Shown here one piece after another: positions 8,233 to 15,947 of a stretch of 64,000 nt of DNA. The stretch covers positions 1 through 64,000 of the forward strand of contig CAJTFO010000008.1 of NCBI GenBank assembly GCA_910575755.1, in the 5' to 3' direction. How positions within the stretch are numbered: position 1 is the first letter of the stretch; every line of letters starts with the position of its first letter. Under the pieces are notes generated by a model. It searched no databases. It was given only the letters and a program-made list of their open reading frames with translations, and was not told the DNA's origin. Both the position numbers and the translations under genes were made by a program. The DNA is from Desulfovibrionaceae bacterium (GTDB lineage: Bacteria; Desulfobacterota; Desulfovibrionia; Desulfovibrionales; Desulfovibrionaceae).

Positions 8233-11190
8233 ATGAAAACGGAGAACAAGCCCTGCATCCACATTGAAAAGGCCCGGCAGCACAACCTGAAGAACATCAG
8301 CCTCGACATCCCCCGCGATGAACTGGTGGTGATCTGCGGGCCGTCCGGCTCGGGCAAGTCCACTCTGGCCTTTGACATCGTGTATGCCGAAGGGCAGCGC
8401 CGCTATGTGGAATCCCTTTCGACCTATGCCCGGCAGTTCCTGCCCCAGATGGACAAGCCGGATGTGGAAAAGATCGAGGGCCTTTCCCCGGCCATTTCCC
8501 TGGAGCAGCAGAGCGTTTCGCGCAATCCGCGTTCCACTGTGGGCACGGTGACGGAAATTTACGACTTTCTGCGCGTCTTTTTCGCGCGTCTGGGCCGCAT
8601 GTACTGCCCCCGCTGCGGTCGCCCCATTGAAGCCCGCGCGGCGGATGAAATCATAGGCGACATACTCGCCCTGCCGCAGGGGACCAGGTTCATGATTCTT
8701 GCGCCTCTGGTGGAATTGCAGAAGGGCGCGCATCAGGACAAATTCAAGAAACTCAAGGCCGAGGGCTTTGCCAGGGTGCGTGTGGACGGGATTTTTTACA
8801 CCCTGGACGATGTGCCCGCCCTGGACAAGAACAAAAAGCACAGCATTGATCTGGTGGTGGATCGCCTGATGAACAAGGAGGGCATTCGCGGCCGTCTGGC
8901 CGACTCCGTGGAGCTGGCCCTGCGCTACGGCGAAGGGCGTCTGGCCCTGCACGAACCGGACAAGCCGGAAGGCGAACGCGATACCATGCACTCCACCACG
9001 TCGGTCTGCCCGCATTGCCACATTTCCCTGCCCGCGCCCAGCCCGCAGCTTTTTTCCTTCAACGGCCCGCAGGGGGCCTGCCCGCGTTGCGTGGGCCTGG
9101 GCAGCGTGGATTATTTCGAGCCGCGCCTCATCGCGCCCAACCGGGGCCTTTCGCTGAATACCGGCGCGCTGCTGCCCTGGGCCACGGAGAAAATGTTCAG
9201 TCGTTATGAAAGCGCGCTCAAGGCTCTGGGCAAGCGCTTCAGGTTTACGCTCTCCACGCCGCTGGAGCAGTTTTCCGACGCGGCTCTGGCCGCCCTGTTC
9301 TATGGCGAGGATGAACACGGCAAGCCCGCCGCCGGTTCTCTGGGGCTGCGCCGCAACTGGATGGGCGGCAACGTGGCCCTGGGCGCATCCGGCGATTATC
9401 AGAGCGAACATTTCGCCGAGGCGCAGCAAAGCCAGAGCGCCCTGAGCGTAAGCGACAAACGCTGGCCCGGCGTCATTCCCCTGCTGGAAAAGGGCATGCA
9501 GTACGGCGAGGCCTGGCGGGAAGCGCTGGCCCGCTTTCGCCAGTCCACGGACTGCCCGGACTGCAAGGGCGCACGTCTCAATGACGACGCGCTGGCCGTG
9601 CGGGTGGACGATCTGAACATCGCCCAGTTCTGCGCGCTGTCTGTGGAGAGGAATCTGGAATGGCTGCACAGGCGCGCGTTCACGGGCCGCCACGCCCTCA
9701 TTGCGGAGCCTCTGCTCAAGGAACTGACCTTCCGTCTCTCCTTCATGCGCAATGTGGGCCTGGAATACCTTTCCCTGGGCCGCTCCATGAGCACCCTTTC
9801 CGGCGGCGAGGCCCAGCGCATCCGTCTGGCCTCGCAACTGGGTTCGGGCCTGGTGGGCGTGACCTATGTGCTGGACGAACCTTCCATCGGCCTGCACCCG
9901 CGCGATAACGAGCGCCTGCTGGGCACGCTGCGTTCTCTTCAGGCGCGCGGCAATACCGTGCTGGTGGTAGAGCACGACGAGGCCACCATCTGCGAGGCTG
10001 ATACGGTCATCGAACTGGGGCCGGGTTCGGGTTCGCAGGGCGGCGAGATCATGTTTCAAGGGCGGGTGCGCGATCTGCTGGACACGGCGGACACGCTCAC
10101 GGCCCGCTATCTGCGCGGGGACGAATCCATCCCCCTGCCTGACGCCCGGCGCGAGGCCAGGGGGGAACTGCTGCTGCACCAGGTGACCACCAACAATCTG
10201 CGCGGCATCGACTGCCGCATCCCGCTGGGCGTGCTGACCTGCGTAACCGGCGTATCCGGTTCGGGCAAGAGTTCGCTGGTGGTGGATACGCTGTACAAGC
10301 ATCTGGCCCTGAATCTGGGCCTGCGCGTGGACCAGCCCGGCGTCATCGGCGGCCTGAGCTATGAAAAGGGCGGCACGCCCGTGGAACGCATTGTGGCCAT
10401 TGACCAGACGCCCATCGGCCGCACGCCGCGCTCCAATCCCGCCACCTACACCAAGATTTTTGACGAGATCCGCCAGATATTTTCCATGACGCCGGACGCG
10501 CGCAAGCGCGGCTACAAGCCGGGGCGCTTCAGTTTCAACGTGCGCGGCGGTCGTTGCGAAGCCTGTGGCGGCGACGGTCAGATCAGGGTGGAAATGCACT
10601 TTCTGCCTGACGTGTATGTGACCTGCGACGTGTGCAAGGGCAGGCGCTACAATCATGAAACCCTGGAAGTGCGTTACAAGGGCCTGAACATTGCCGAAGT
10701 GCTGAACCTCACCGTGCATCAGGCCCGGCAGCTTTTTGAAAATTATCCCGCCCTGGAACGGCGGCTGGCCGTGCTGGAAGAGGTGGGCCTGGAATATCTG
10801 CGCCTGGGGCAGCCCGCCACCACGCTTTCCGGCGGCGAAGCCCAGCGCATCAAGATTTCGCGCGAGCTGGGCAAGCGCTCCCTGCCCGGCACGGTGTATA
10901 TTCTGGATGAGCCCACCACCGGCCTGCACATGCACGAGGTGGGCAAGCTCATCAAGGTGCTGCACGCCCTGGTGGACAAAGGGGCCAGCGTGGTGGTCAT
11001 CGAGCACAATACGGACATGATTCTGGCCGCGGATCATGTGCTGGACATGGGCCCCGGCGGAGGAGAGAACGGCGGCCTGATCGTCTCGGCGGGCACGCCT
11101 GAAGCCATTGTGGCTGATCCCGATTCCGTGACCGGGCGTTTTCTGATGCAGGAACGCGCGGACAGGCGCAAACGGCGGAAGGAAGGATAA
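8233..11190 (+). CDS. uvrA: Excinuclease ABC subunit A
   Basis: Encodes 985 residues, the damage-sensing ATPase of nucleotide excision repair that loads UvrB. It has two ABC modules: Walker A at about 36-43 (GPSGSGKS) and about 672-680 (GVSGSGKSS), and ABC signatures LSGGEAQRI near 521 and 865. The zinc modules are in place: CPHC...CPRC near 257-287 and CEACGGDG...CDVCKGRR near 774-800. UvrA acts in the cytoplasm as a dimer. The length is slightly above the usual ~940. No strong ribosome site precedes the ATG; the start is supported by the conserved ACIHIEKARQHNLK-type beginning. Confidence 0.97.
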   Translation: MKTENKPCIHIEKARQHNLKNISLDIPRDELVVICGPSGSGKSTLAFDIVYAEGQRRYVESLSTYARQFLPQMDKPDVEKIEGLSPAISLEQQSVSRNPRSTVGTVTEIYDFLRVFFARLGRMYCPRCGRPIEARAADEIIGDILALPQGTRFMILAPLVELQKGAHQDKFKKLKAEGFARVRVDGIFYTLDDVPALDKNKKHSIDLVVDRLMNKEGIRGRLADSVELALRYGEGRLALHEPDKPEGERDTMHSTTSVCPHCHISLPAPSPQLFSFNGPQGACPRCVGLGSVDYFEPRLIAPNRGLSLNTGALLPWATEKMFSRYESALKALGKRFRFTLSTPLEQFSDAALAALFYGEDEHGKPAAGSLGLRRNWMGGNVALGASGDYQSEHFAEAQQSQSALSVSDKRWPGVIPLLEKGMQYGEAWREALARFRQSTDCPDCKGARLNDDALAVRVDDLNIAQFCALSVERNLEWLHRRAFTGRHALIAEPLLKELTFRLSFMRNVGLEYLSLGRSMSTLSGGEAQRIRLASQLGSGLVGVTYVLDEPSIGLHPRDNERLLGTLRSLQARGNTVLVVEHDEATICEADTVIELGPGSGSQGGEIMFQGRVRDLLDTADTLTARYLRGDESIPLPDARREARGELLLHQVTTNNLRGIDCRIPLGVLTCVTGVSGSGKSSLVVDTLYKHLALNLGLRVDQPGVIGGLSYEKGGTPVERIVAIDQTPIGRTPRSNPATYTKIFDEIRQIFSMTPDARKRGYKPGRFSFNVRGGRCEACGGDGQIRVEMHFLPDVYVTCDVCKGRRYNHETLEVRYKGLNIAEVLNLTVHQARQLFENYPALERRLAVLEEVGLEYLRLGQPATTLSGGEAQRIKISRELGKRSLPGTVYILDEPTTGLHMHEVGKLIKVLHALVDKGASVVVIEHNTDMILAADHVLDMGPGGGENGGLIVSAGTPEAIVADPDSVTGRFLMQERADRRKRRKEG

Positions 11191-11239
11191 CGAAACACGC
11201 CCGCAGGGGCGCGACGCCCTGAGCGGCAAGGAGAAGAAC

Positions 11240-11542
11240 ATGATTCGGCACATCGTCTGGTGGACGCTTCAGGAAGAGGCGGACGGACATTCGGCGGAGG
11301 AAAACGCCCGGCGTATCCAGGAGGCCTCCGCGATACTGAGCGGCATTCCCTCTGTACGTTCCCTGGAAGTTTCGTATCAGATACAACCCACAAGCACAGT
11401 GCCCGCGCAGGTGGTGCTGCAATCCGTGCATGACGATATGGACGGACTCAAAGCCTATGCCGAACATCCCGTGCATCTGGAATTCGCCAGGCTGGTCAAG
11501 GCGGTCAGCGCGTCGCGACAGGCCCTGGACTACGCCGTATAG
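11240..11542 (+). CDS. Dabb (stress-responsive alpha/beta barrel) domain protein
   Basis: Encodes 100 residues. It starts with the Dabb hallmark MIRHIVWWTL (first beta strand with the conserved His) and continues with EEN..RIQEASAILSGIPSVRSLEVSYQI and the helix KAYAEHPVHLEFARLV. Such proteins form small dimeric ferredoxin-like barrels; their function is usually unknown. AAGGAGAAG precedes the ATG. It sits about 50 bp after uvrA on the same strand and may be co-transcribed with it; a terminator follows. Confidence 0.85.
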   Translation: MIRHIVWWTLQEEADGHSAEENARRIQEASAILSGIPSVRSLEVSYQIQPTSTVPAQVVLQSVHDDMDGLKAYAEHPVHLEFARLVKAVSASRQALDYAV

Positions 11543-11635
11543 CGTCTGTTGATAACCGTCCTGCGGGCAAGGGGCGTCGCGTCCGGATCAGAGCCGTAGC
11601 GCTCCGCTTCTGATGCGGGTTATGCCTGAAGCATG

Positions 11636-11675
11636 ACCCCGACGGCTGTGTCACACCGTCGGGGTTATTGTTGTT
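11636..11675 (+). terminator. Terminator after uvrA and the Dabb gene
   Basis: A perfect 10-bp stem ACCCCGACGG/CCGTCGGGGT with a 10-nt loop is followed by a T-rich tract (TTATTGTTGTT). It overlaps the stop codon of the opposite-strand small gene ending at 11665. Confidence 0.8.
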
Positions 11676-11835
11676 TGCGTCCGGAGCAGCCGCCCGGGCA
11701 GCAGTTTTTGCCGTTCCCGCCGTTTCCGCGGCCGCAGGAGCAGTGTCCCTTGCGCAGGGCGTGGCAGAAACGCCGGACAATGAAAAAAAGCGCGACAGCC
11801 ACACAGAGCACAACCAATGCTAATTGTATATCCAT
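11665..11835 (-). CDS. FeoB-associated Cys-rich small membrane protein
   Basis: Encodes 56 residues: one membrane helix (about 4-22, IQLALVVLCVAVALFFIV), a basic patch (RRFCHALRKGHC) and a Cys/Gly-rich tail with CSCGRGNGG and CCPGGCSG. This is the layout of the small proteins that usually follow feoB in ferrous-iron uptake operons. No feoA or feoB lies in this window, so the gene is an orphan. The ATG at 11835 is chosen because the frame upstream is made of a dispersed repeat. A candidate Fur box and promoter lie about 150-170 bp upstream, and the fur gene itself is next in the same direction. Confidence 0.7.
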   Translation of the reverse strand: MDIQLALVVLCVAVALFFIVRRFCHALRKGHCSCGRGNGGNGKNCCPGGCSGRKQQ

Positions 11836-11841
11836 GAATTC

Positions 11842-11888
11842 ACCCTGGAGCCTTTTAGTTTTGAAATTTTTCCATTTCAAAAGCGGCG
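11842..11888. repeat. Dispersed repeat B, copy 1
   Basis: About 45 bp that is largely identical to 48342-48388. The core is a perfect 9-bp hairpin, TTTTGAAAT...ATTTCAAAA, followed by GCGGCG. The loop sequence differs between copies (TTTTCC versus TTCCCC), while the stem is unchanged. It lies just upstream of the small FeoB-associated gene, in its presumed leader. Confidence 0.7.
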
Positions 11889-11978
11889 CTGCCTGCAGAG
11901 CATTTGCAGTATGAAAACCAGTACCCGTATTGCCCGCGTGCAACGCGGGGCGGGCGTTCGGGTTCGGCGCGCCGGACA

Positions 11979-12007
11979 AGCATGGCTCTTATGAAAATGA
12001 ATGTCAA
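11979..12007 (-). promoter_or_regulatory. Candidate Fur-regulated promoter
   Basis: TGAAAATGAATGTCA (11992-12006) matches 12 of the 14 defined positions of the Fur 7-1-7 site TGATAATNATTATCA. It overlaps a minus-strand TTGACA (-35, 12002-12007), which is 17 bp from CATGCT (weak -10, 11979-11984). Transcription would run toward the FeoB-associated gene with a leader of about 140 nt. The arrangement fits iron repression, though the -10 match is poor. Confidence 0.5.
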
Positions 12008-12151
12008 GTTCGATATGGGGCGCGCTATTTCCTGAAAAGCTGCGCGCCTGGCGTCTCCCCCAAAAGTGGACGTCAAGAGCAACCCGTAAGGGTTTTGCGG
12101 CGGCTCAGCCGGCTTCCCTTGCGGCAAACAACGTTTTGTCGTGAATGCTCC

Positions 12152-12191
12152 TGCAAAAATTCTTCACATAATTATGTGAAGAATTTTTGCA
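12152..12191. repeat. Perfect 40-bp palindrome
   Basis: TGCAAAAATTCTTCACATAA is followed immediately by its exact reverse complement, giving 20 bp arms with no spacer. It lies about 50 bp past the stop of fur (minus strand). It could end transcription from either side as a long AT-rich hairpin or bind a dimeric regulator. No T run beyond the stem supports classical termination. Confidence 0.9.
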
Positions 12192-12239
12192 ATGAGGCGC
12201 GAGTTGATGGATCAGAGCGCTCGCGGGCGCTGAGTGGCG

Positions 12240-12707
12240 TCAGCGGGTCGACTGGCCTTCAGACCTGGCGTTGCGGCAGTCCGCGCACAGGCCGTAGAGA
12301 TTGTGCACATGCCCGTCGAGGCTGAAGCCGTGCTTTTCCGCCATCTCATGTTGCAGCTTTTCGATGCGTGGATCGCAGATTTCCACAATCCTGCCGCAGG
12401 AGAGGCAGACGAGGTGATCATGGTGGCTGTTGGGCCGGGCCGCCTCATAGCGGGTGATGCCGTCGCTGAAGTGTATTTCCATGGCCAGCCCGGCGTCGCA
12501 GAGCAGCTTGAGTGTACGGTAAACCGTGGTCTGGCCGATGCCCGGATCGCGTCGCAGGATATGCTGGTAGAACTCTTCCAGCGTGTAGTGGCCGGGGAGT
12601 TCAAAAAAGGCTTCCGCAATGACCCGCCGCTGGGACGTGGTGTTCAGCCCCTTGCGGTTCATGAATTCCAGAAAGTCCGCCAGGGACGCGCTGCTCTGTT
12701 TGGACAT
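12240..12707 (-). CDS. fur: Fur-family transcriptional regulator
   Basis: Encodes 155 residues. The N-terminal winged helix contains TSQRRVIAEAF and GQTTVYRTLKLL. The C-terminal dimerisation/metal domain has HHDHLVCLSCGRIVEI and a second CxxC (CADC), giving the structural zinc site. Fur-type proteins repress iron uptake when loaded with Fe2+; PerR or Zur specificity cannot be ruled out from sequence. The ATG at 12707 (MSKQSSASL) follows a G-rich ribosome site; the open frame upstream has no family similarity. It lies downstream of hypA-hypB on the same strand with a 162-bp gap, so it probably has its own promoter. Confidence 0.9.
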   Translation of the reverse strand: MSKQSSASLADFLEFMNRKGLNTTSQRRVIAEAFFELPGHYTLEEFYQHILRRDPGIGQTTVYRTLKLLCDAGLAMEIHFSDGITRYEAARPNSHHDHLVCLSCGRIVEICDPRIEKLQHEMAEKHGFSLDGHVHNLYGLCADCRNARSEGQSTR

Positions 12708-12869
12708 AACCAACCCCCGCTCTTTTTTAGCACGGGCCGGGCCCCTCTGCCAAGGGGGAGTCGCGGCGCGGCAGGCCTTCCGCACTGGCGCGCATTGTGT
12801 TCACGCAGCGCATTTGAGCATGAGAGCAGTGCGCTTATACGAGTGTGCCATCGTAAAAGTCCGCTGTTC

Positions 12870-13541
12870 TCATGCGTCAGCGCTTGAAGCCCGCTTCGCC
12901 TCGCGCATCTTGCGCAGCCAGGCGTACCACGCCTCCAGGCCCGCGCCGTCGCGGCAGGAAACCTCGAATACGCTGAGGTCCTTGTTCAGCTTGGCGGCGA
13001 AGGAGCGGGCGCGCGCCATGTCAAAGTCCACATGGGGCAGCAGATCCACCTTGTTCAGCACCAGAGCCCTGGCCAGATTGAACAGCAGGGGATATTTCTC
13101 CGGCTTGTCGTCGCCTTCGGTCACGCTCAGCAGGGCCACCTTGGCGTCCTCGCCGCAGTCGAACTCCACTGGACAGACCAGATTGCCCACATTTTCAATG
13201 AAAAGGATGTCCAGGCCGTCCAGCTTCAGGCTGTCCAGAGCCGTCAGGATCATATTGCTGTCCAGGTGACAGCCGCCGTCGGTGTTGATCTGCACGGCCT
13301 GCGCGCCGGTGGCCGCCACCCGGCGGGCGTCGTTGTCGGTTTGCAGGTCGCCCTCAATGACGGCCATGCGGAACTCCCCGGCCAGATCGCGCAGGGTGCG
13401 CTCAAGCAGCGAGGTTTTGCCCGCTCCGGGAGAGCTGATCAGATTGAGCGTCAGAATGTTGCGGCCGCTCAACTGCCGCCGCACATGGGCGGCCATTTTT
13501 TCATTGGCTTCCAGGATGTTGCGCACCACGGGAATTTCCAT
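12870..13541 (-). CDS. hypB: Hydrogenase nickel incorporation GTPase HypB
   Basis: Encodes 223 residues. HypB hydrolyses GTP to drive Ni2+ delivery to [NiFe]-hydrogenase precursors together with HypA. The P-loop is ISSPGAGKTS (about 35-44), the metal/switch region CPVEFDCGEDAK (about 142-153), and the guanine motif LVLNKVDLLPH. It lacks the N-terminal CxxCGC and His-rich stretches of some homologues, so it is the short form. AAGGAG precedes the ATG. It follows hypA by about 90 bp on the same strand. Desulfovibrio hydrogenases are abundant, and the remaining hyp genes are outside the window. Confidence 0.96.
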   Translation of the reverse strand: MEIPVVRNILEANEKMAAHVRRQLSGRNILTLNLISSPGAGKTSLLERTLRDLAGEFRMAVIEGDLQTDNDARRVAATGAQAVQINTDGGCHLDSNMILTALDSLKLDGLDILFIENVGNLVCPVEFDCGEDAKVALLSVTEGDDKPEKYPLLFNLARALVLNKVDLLPHVDFDMARARSFAAKLNKDLSVFEVSCRDGAGLEAWYAWLRKMREAKRASSADA

Positions 13542-13631
13542 GTCCTTACTCCTTGCATCTCCGTTCCCGTCTGTCCTGTGAGGGGAACGGTTTTCTGAAG
13601 CCGCCCCGCGGGCATTTTCAGCCTAAAAAAC

Positions 13632-13985
13632 TCAGCGGGCCTCCAGGCGGCTCAACAGCAACTCCTTGCCCTGTTCCACCACATGCCCGAACTGCTCGCC
13701 GCAGCCGGGGCAGGGCTGCAAGAGGGCATCCTGCCCCTCGCCGCCGAACACTGCGCCACAAAAAGGACAGCGCAGGCGCAACGGCAGGCGGATCAGCTCC
13801 AGCCGGGCGCTTTCGTGAGGCGTGCCCCTGGTCAGAACCTCAAAGGCGAAGTGCAGCGATTCGGGCGCCACACCCGACAGGGCGCCATATTCCACGCGCG
13901 CCATCTCCAGGCGGGTGCAGTTCTGGCGGGCTATTTCTTCCTCTGCCATAGCCAGAAGGCTTTGTGCGATGGCCATTTCGTGCAT
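13632..13985 (-). CDS. hypA: Hydrogenase maturation nickel metallochaperone HypA
   Basis: Encodes 117 residues. It starts with MHEMAIAQSLL, where His2 is the nickel ligand of the family. The structural zinc is held by CPFC (Cys73, Cys76) and CPGC (Cys92, Cys95). It works with HypB, encoded just downstream. The ATG at 13985 is chosen because the HypA family must start with MHE; the longer open frame would bury His2. It is divergent from the TPR gene at 14055, leaving about 70 bp for both promoters. Confidence 0.95.
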   Translation of the reverse strand: MHEMAIAQSLLAMAEEEIARQNCTRLEMARVEYGALSGVAPESLHFAFEVLTRGTPHESARLELIRLPLRLRCPFCGAVFGGEGQDALLQPCPGCGEQFGHVVEQGKELLLSRLEAR

Positions 13986-14054
13986 TCCCCATGCTAGCCG
14001 AAAGCCCCGGCTGCGTAAAGGGCGTGCAGACAATCTTGCCATTCGGCGCAAATA

Positions 14055-14834
14055 ATGTACATTTTGTCCATGCGTCCTCCAAAATATCTTGGCATATATT
14101 CCCAGTCCGCAACCAAGGCGGACGGTTCCGGCAAGACGCTCTTTTTCGTCTGGGAACTGGCGGAATCAGATTACGCGGTGCAGCAACTGGACAGCGCCTT
14201 CCAGCCCAGACAAGAGGCGCGCCGCGTCAGCGCCGCCCGGTTTGCCTCATACTTCCGGGCCGAACCCTCCATTCTGGCCATGCCCATGACCACGCCGGAC
14301 GTCCGCGCCCTGGCGGAGTTTCCGCGTCCGTCCACTGCGGTCAGGCCCGCACCCCAGACGCTGGAAGTGGACGACGCGCTGCTGCGCCAGCTGGACAGCG
14401 CGCGGCGGGTCAAGCAGACGGAAATCACCCTGCGCGAGAATTTCCGCAAGGTTCTGTCATGCCTGAAGCGCCCGCGCGAGCGGCAGGCCGCCGTTGCCGT
14501 TCTGGAACAGATGGCGGCCGTCACCGAAAATATTGCGCCCGTCCACAAGCATATGTTCCGCGATTTCGGCGCGAAGCTGCGCAAGCTCGCCAGGCCGGAT
14601 CTGGCCCTGCTTTTCGGCAGGCGCGTTCTGGAGTTGGCCCCGGAGGACGATCACGCCCATTTCAATCTGGCGCGCATTTTGTGCGACATGGGCGCGTATG
14701 ATGATGCCGACGAGCATATCCGCGCGGCCATGCGCCTGGACGCCCGCGAAGTCATCTATTCCAGGATGCTGGCCCATATCATACAGCAAAAACAGCTCCG
14801 GCCCGGCAAAAAAGGTCTGCGGCGGACGCGCTGA
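14055..14834 (+). CDS. TPR-repeat protein of unknown function
   Basis: Encodes 259 residues, cytoplasmic, with no signal peptide. The N-terminal half (KYLGIYSQSATKADGSGKTLFFVWEL) is unlike known enzymes. The C-terminal half carries tetratricopeptide-type helices: LALLFGRRVLELAPEDDHAHFNLARILCDMGAYDDADEHIRAAMRLD. The start is uncertain: ATG at 14055 or at 14070 (MRPPKYLG), neither with a clear ribosome site. Similar proteins occur in Desulfovibrio, to my recollection, without known roles. The gene stands 41 bp before the AMIN-domain gene, so the two may form an operon. Confidence 0.75.
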   Translation: MYILSMRPPKYLGIYSQSATKADGSGKTLFFVWELAESDYAVQQLDSAFQPRQEARRVSAARFASYFRAEPSILAMPMTTPDVRALAEFPRPSTAVRPAPQTLEVDDALLRQLDSARRVKQTEITLRENFRKVLSCLKRPRERQAAVAVLEQMAAVTENIAPVHKHMFRDFGAKLRKLARPDLALLFGRRVLELAPEDDHAHFNLARILCDMGAYDDADEHIRAAMRLDAREVIYSRMLAHIIQQKQLRPGKKGLRRTR

Positions 14835-14875
14835 ACCAGAGCGAGCAACTTGCCTTTTGACAGGAGCCATACGGC

Positions 14876-15742
14876 ATGAACAAAGTTATTCTCAGTCTTA
14901 TACTGGCGGTCTGCATCCTGGGCATGGCGCTGATCATGCTCAATGAACGTCTGGGCCGCAGAGCCGAACCCGCCCCGGCCCCGCTGGCGGAAATCAGCCA
15001 GCCCGCCGTGCCGGATAACGACGCGGGCATGCCGCCGCTTCCGGCGGACAGCGACAGCCGCGGCTTCACCGCGCCGCCGGAAGCGGCCCGCCAGGAGTTC
15101 TCCCTGCCTCCCTTGCCCCGGGACGACGTTGAAGCCTCCATACCCGCTGTGGAGCCGACATTGGAGCAGAAGCCCACGCCTCCGGCTTCGCCTGCCGCTC
15201 CGTCGCAGGTGGCCGGACGTGAAGACCAGGGCGCGCCGCCCGCCAGGGCGGAAAGCGTAACGCCCCCCCCCGCCGAGGCCAAAAAGGACGAACGCGCCGC
15301 CCAGCCTGAAAAGGTCAGGGCTGAAAAACCTCAAACTGCAAAAGCTCAAATTGAAAAGCCCAAGACAGAAAAACCCAGAACCGAAAAGCCCAGGGCTGAA
15401 AAAACCAAAACGGAAAAAAACGCCCACCCGCGTGAGCGCAGCATCAGCCGTTTTGTGGTATTCGCGCGGGACAAGGGGGCCACGGTGCGCCTGACGGGGA
15501 ATGCGCCGTTTCGGTACAAGAGCATGAACCTGAGCAACCCCGAGCGCGTGGTGGTTGATCTGGAGGGGCAGTGGCAGGTCACGGCTCCGGGCGTGCCCGG
15601 CAATCCCCTGGTGAGTAATGTGCGCGTCGGCAAGATGGGCGACAGAACCCGCCTGGTCATTGACCTCAAGGAAAAACCGCGCAGCACCCGTCTGGTGCTG
15701 GCCAAGGACGGCAACTCGCTGGACGTGCGGCTGGATCAGTAA
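14876..15742 (+). CDS. AMIN-domain envelope protein
   Basis: Encodes 288 residues. One N-terminal membrane helix (about 4-22) is followed by a long Pro/Ala/Glu-rich linker, including three tandem KTEKP/RTEKP/RAEK-type units near residues 160-178. A C-terminal AMIN domain (about 190-288) begins FVVFARDKGATVRLTG and contains ERVVVDLEGQW and TRLVIDLKE. AMIN domains bind peptidoglycan or target proteins to septal or secretin sites. Here the domain stands alone, without amidase or secretin parts, so the protein is probably a periplasmic adaptor tethered in the inner membrane. AGGAG precedes the ATG. Confidence 0.82.
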   Translation: MNKVILSLILAVCILGMALIMLNERLGRRAEPAPAPLAEISQPAVPDNDAGMPPLPADSDSRGFTAPPEAARQEFSLPPLPRDDVEASIPAVEPTLEQKPTPPASPAAPSQVAGREDQGAPPARAESVTPPPAEAKKDERAAQPEKVRAEKPQTAKAQIEKPKTEKPRTEKPRAEKTKTEKNAHPRERSISRFVVFARDKGATVRLTGNAPFRYKSMNLSNPERVVVDLEGQWQVTAPGVPGNPLVSNVRVGKMGDRTRLVIDLKEKPRSTRLVLAKDGNSLDVRLDQ

Positions 15743-15887
15743 ATGTTCCGCATGCAGGGAAAGCTTCGCAGCGCGCTGCCGGTTTTTGGGTCTGCAACGA
15801 GAGCGACGAAAAAATATAACATCCGCCGCTGTGGAGCGATTTGATCCGGTCATCAGTTTCAAACCTGTAAAACAGACAACAATGCCG

Positions 15888-15905
15888 ATACTATAAATAT
15901 AGTAT
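15888..15905. promoter_or_regulatory. AT-rich palindrome upstream of the glycan cluster
   Basis: ATACTATAAATATAGTAT has 8-bp inverted arms around AA. It overlaps TATAAA/TATAGT sequences that could serve as a -10 element, and lies about 43 bp before the first gene of the cluster. No good -35 box is visible. It is a candidate operator or promoter only. The 205-bp gap between 15743 and 15947 otherwise holds nothing I can support. Confidence 0.35.
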
Positions 15906-15947
15906 GGCGCAATAAGCAAACTTGTACAGGTATTGAGAGAAAGCAGC

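Larger units (their letters stand above)
11889..12239. other. Intergenic region between the FeoB-associated gene and fur
   Basis: About 400 bp without a convincing gene (11836-12239 overall). It holds repeat B at its left end, the Fur-box promoter near the middle and the 40-bp palindrome at 12152-12191. A weak open frame on the minus strand runs through repeat B and has no recognisable domain. If the promoter once served feoAB, those genes are no longer here. Confidence 0.6.

Noticed and set aside
8146..11253. 1,035-codon antisense frame opposite uvrA
   Set aside because: Shadow of the uvrA reading frame; no family motif and extreme composition.
12152..12191. The 40-bp palindrome as a Fur box
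   Set aside because: It does not match the GATAAT-type Fur consensus, and its arms are far longer than a Fur site.
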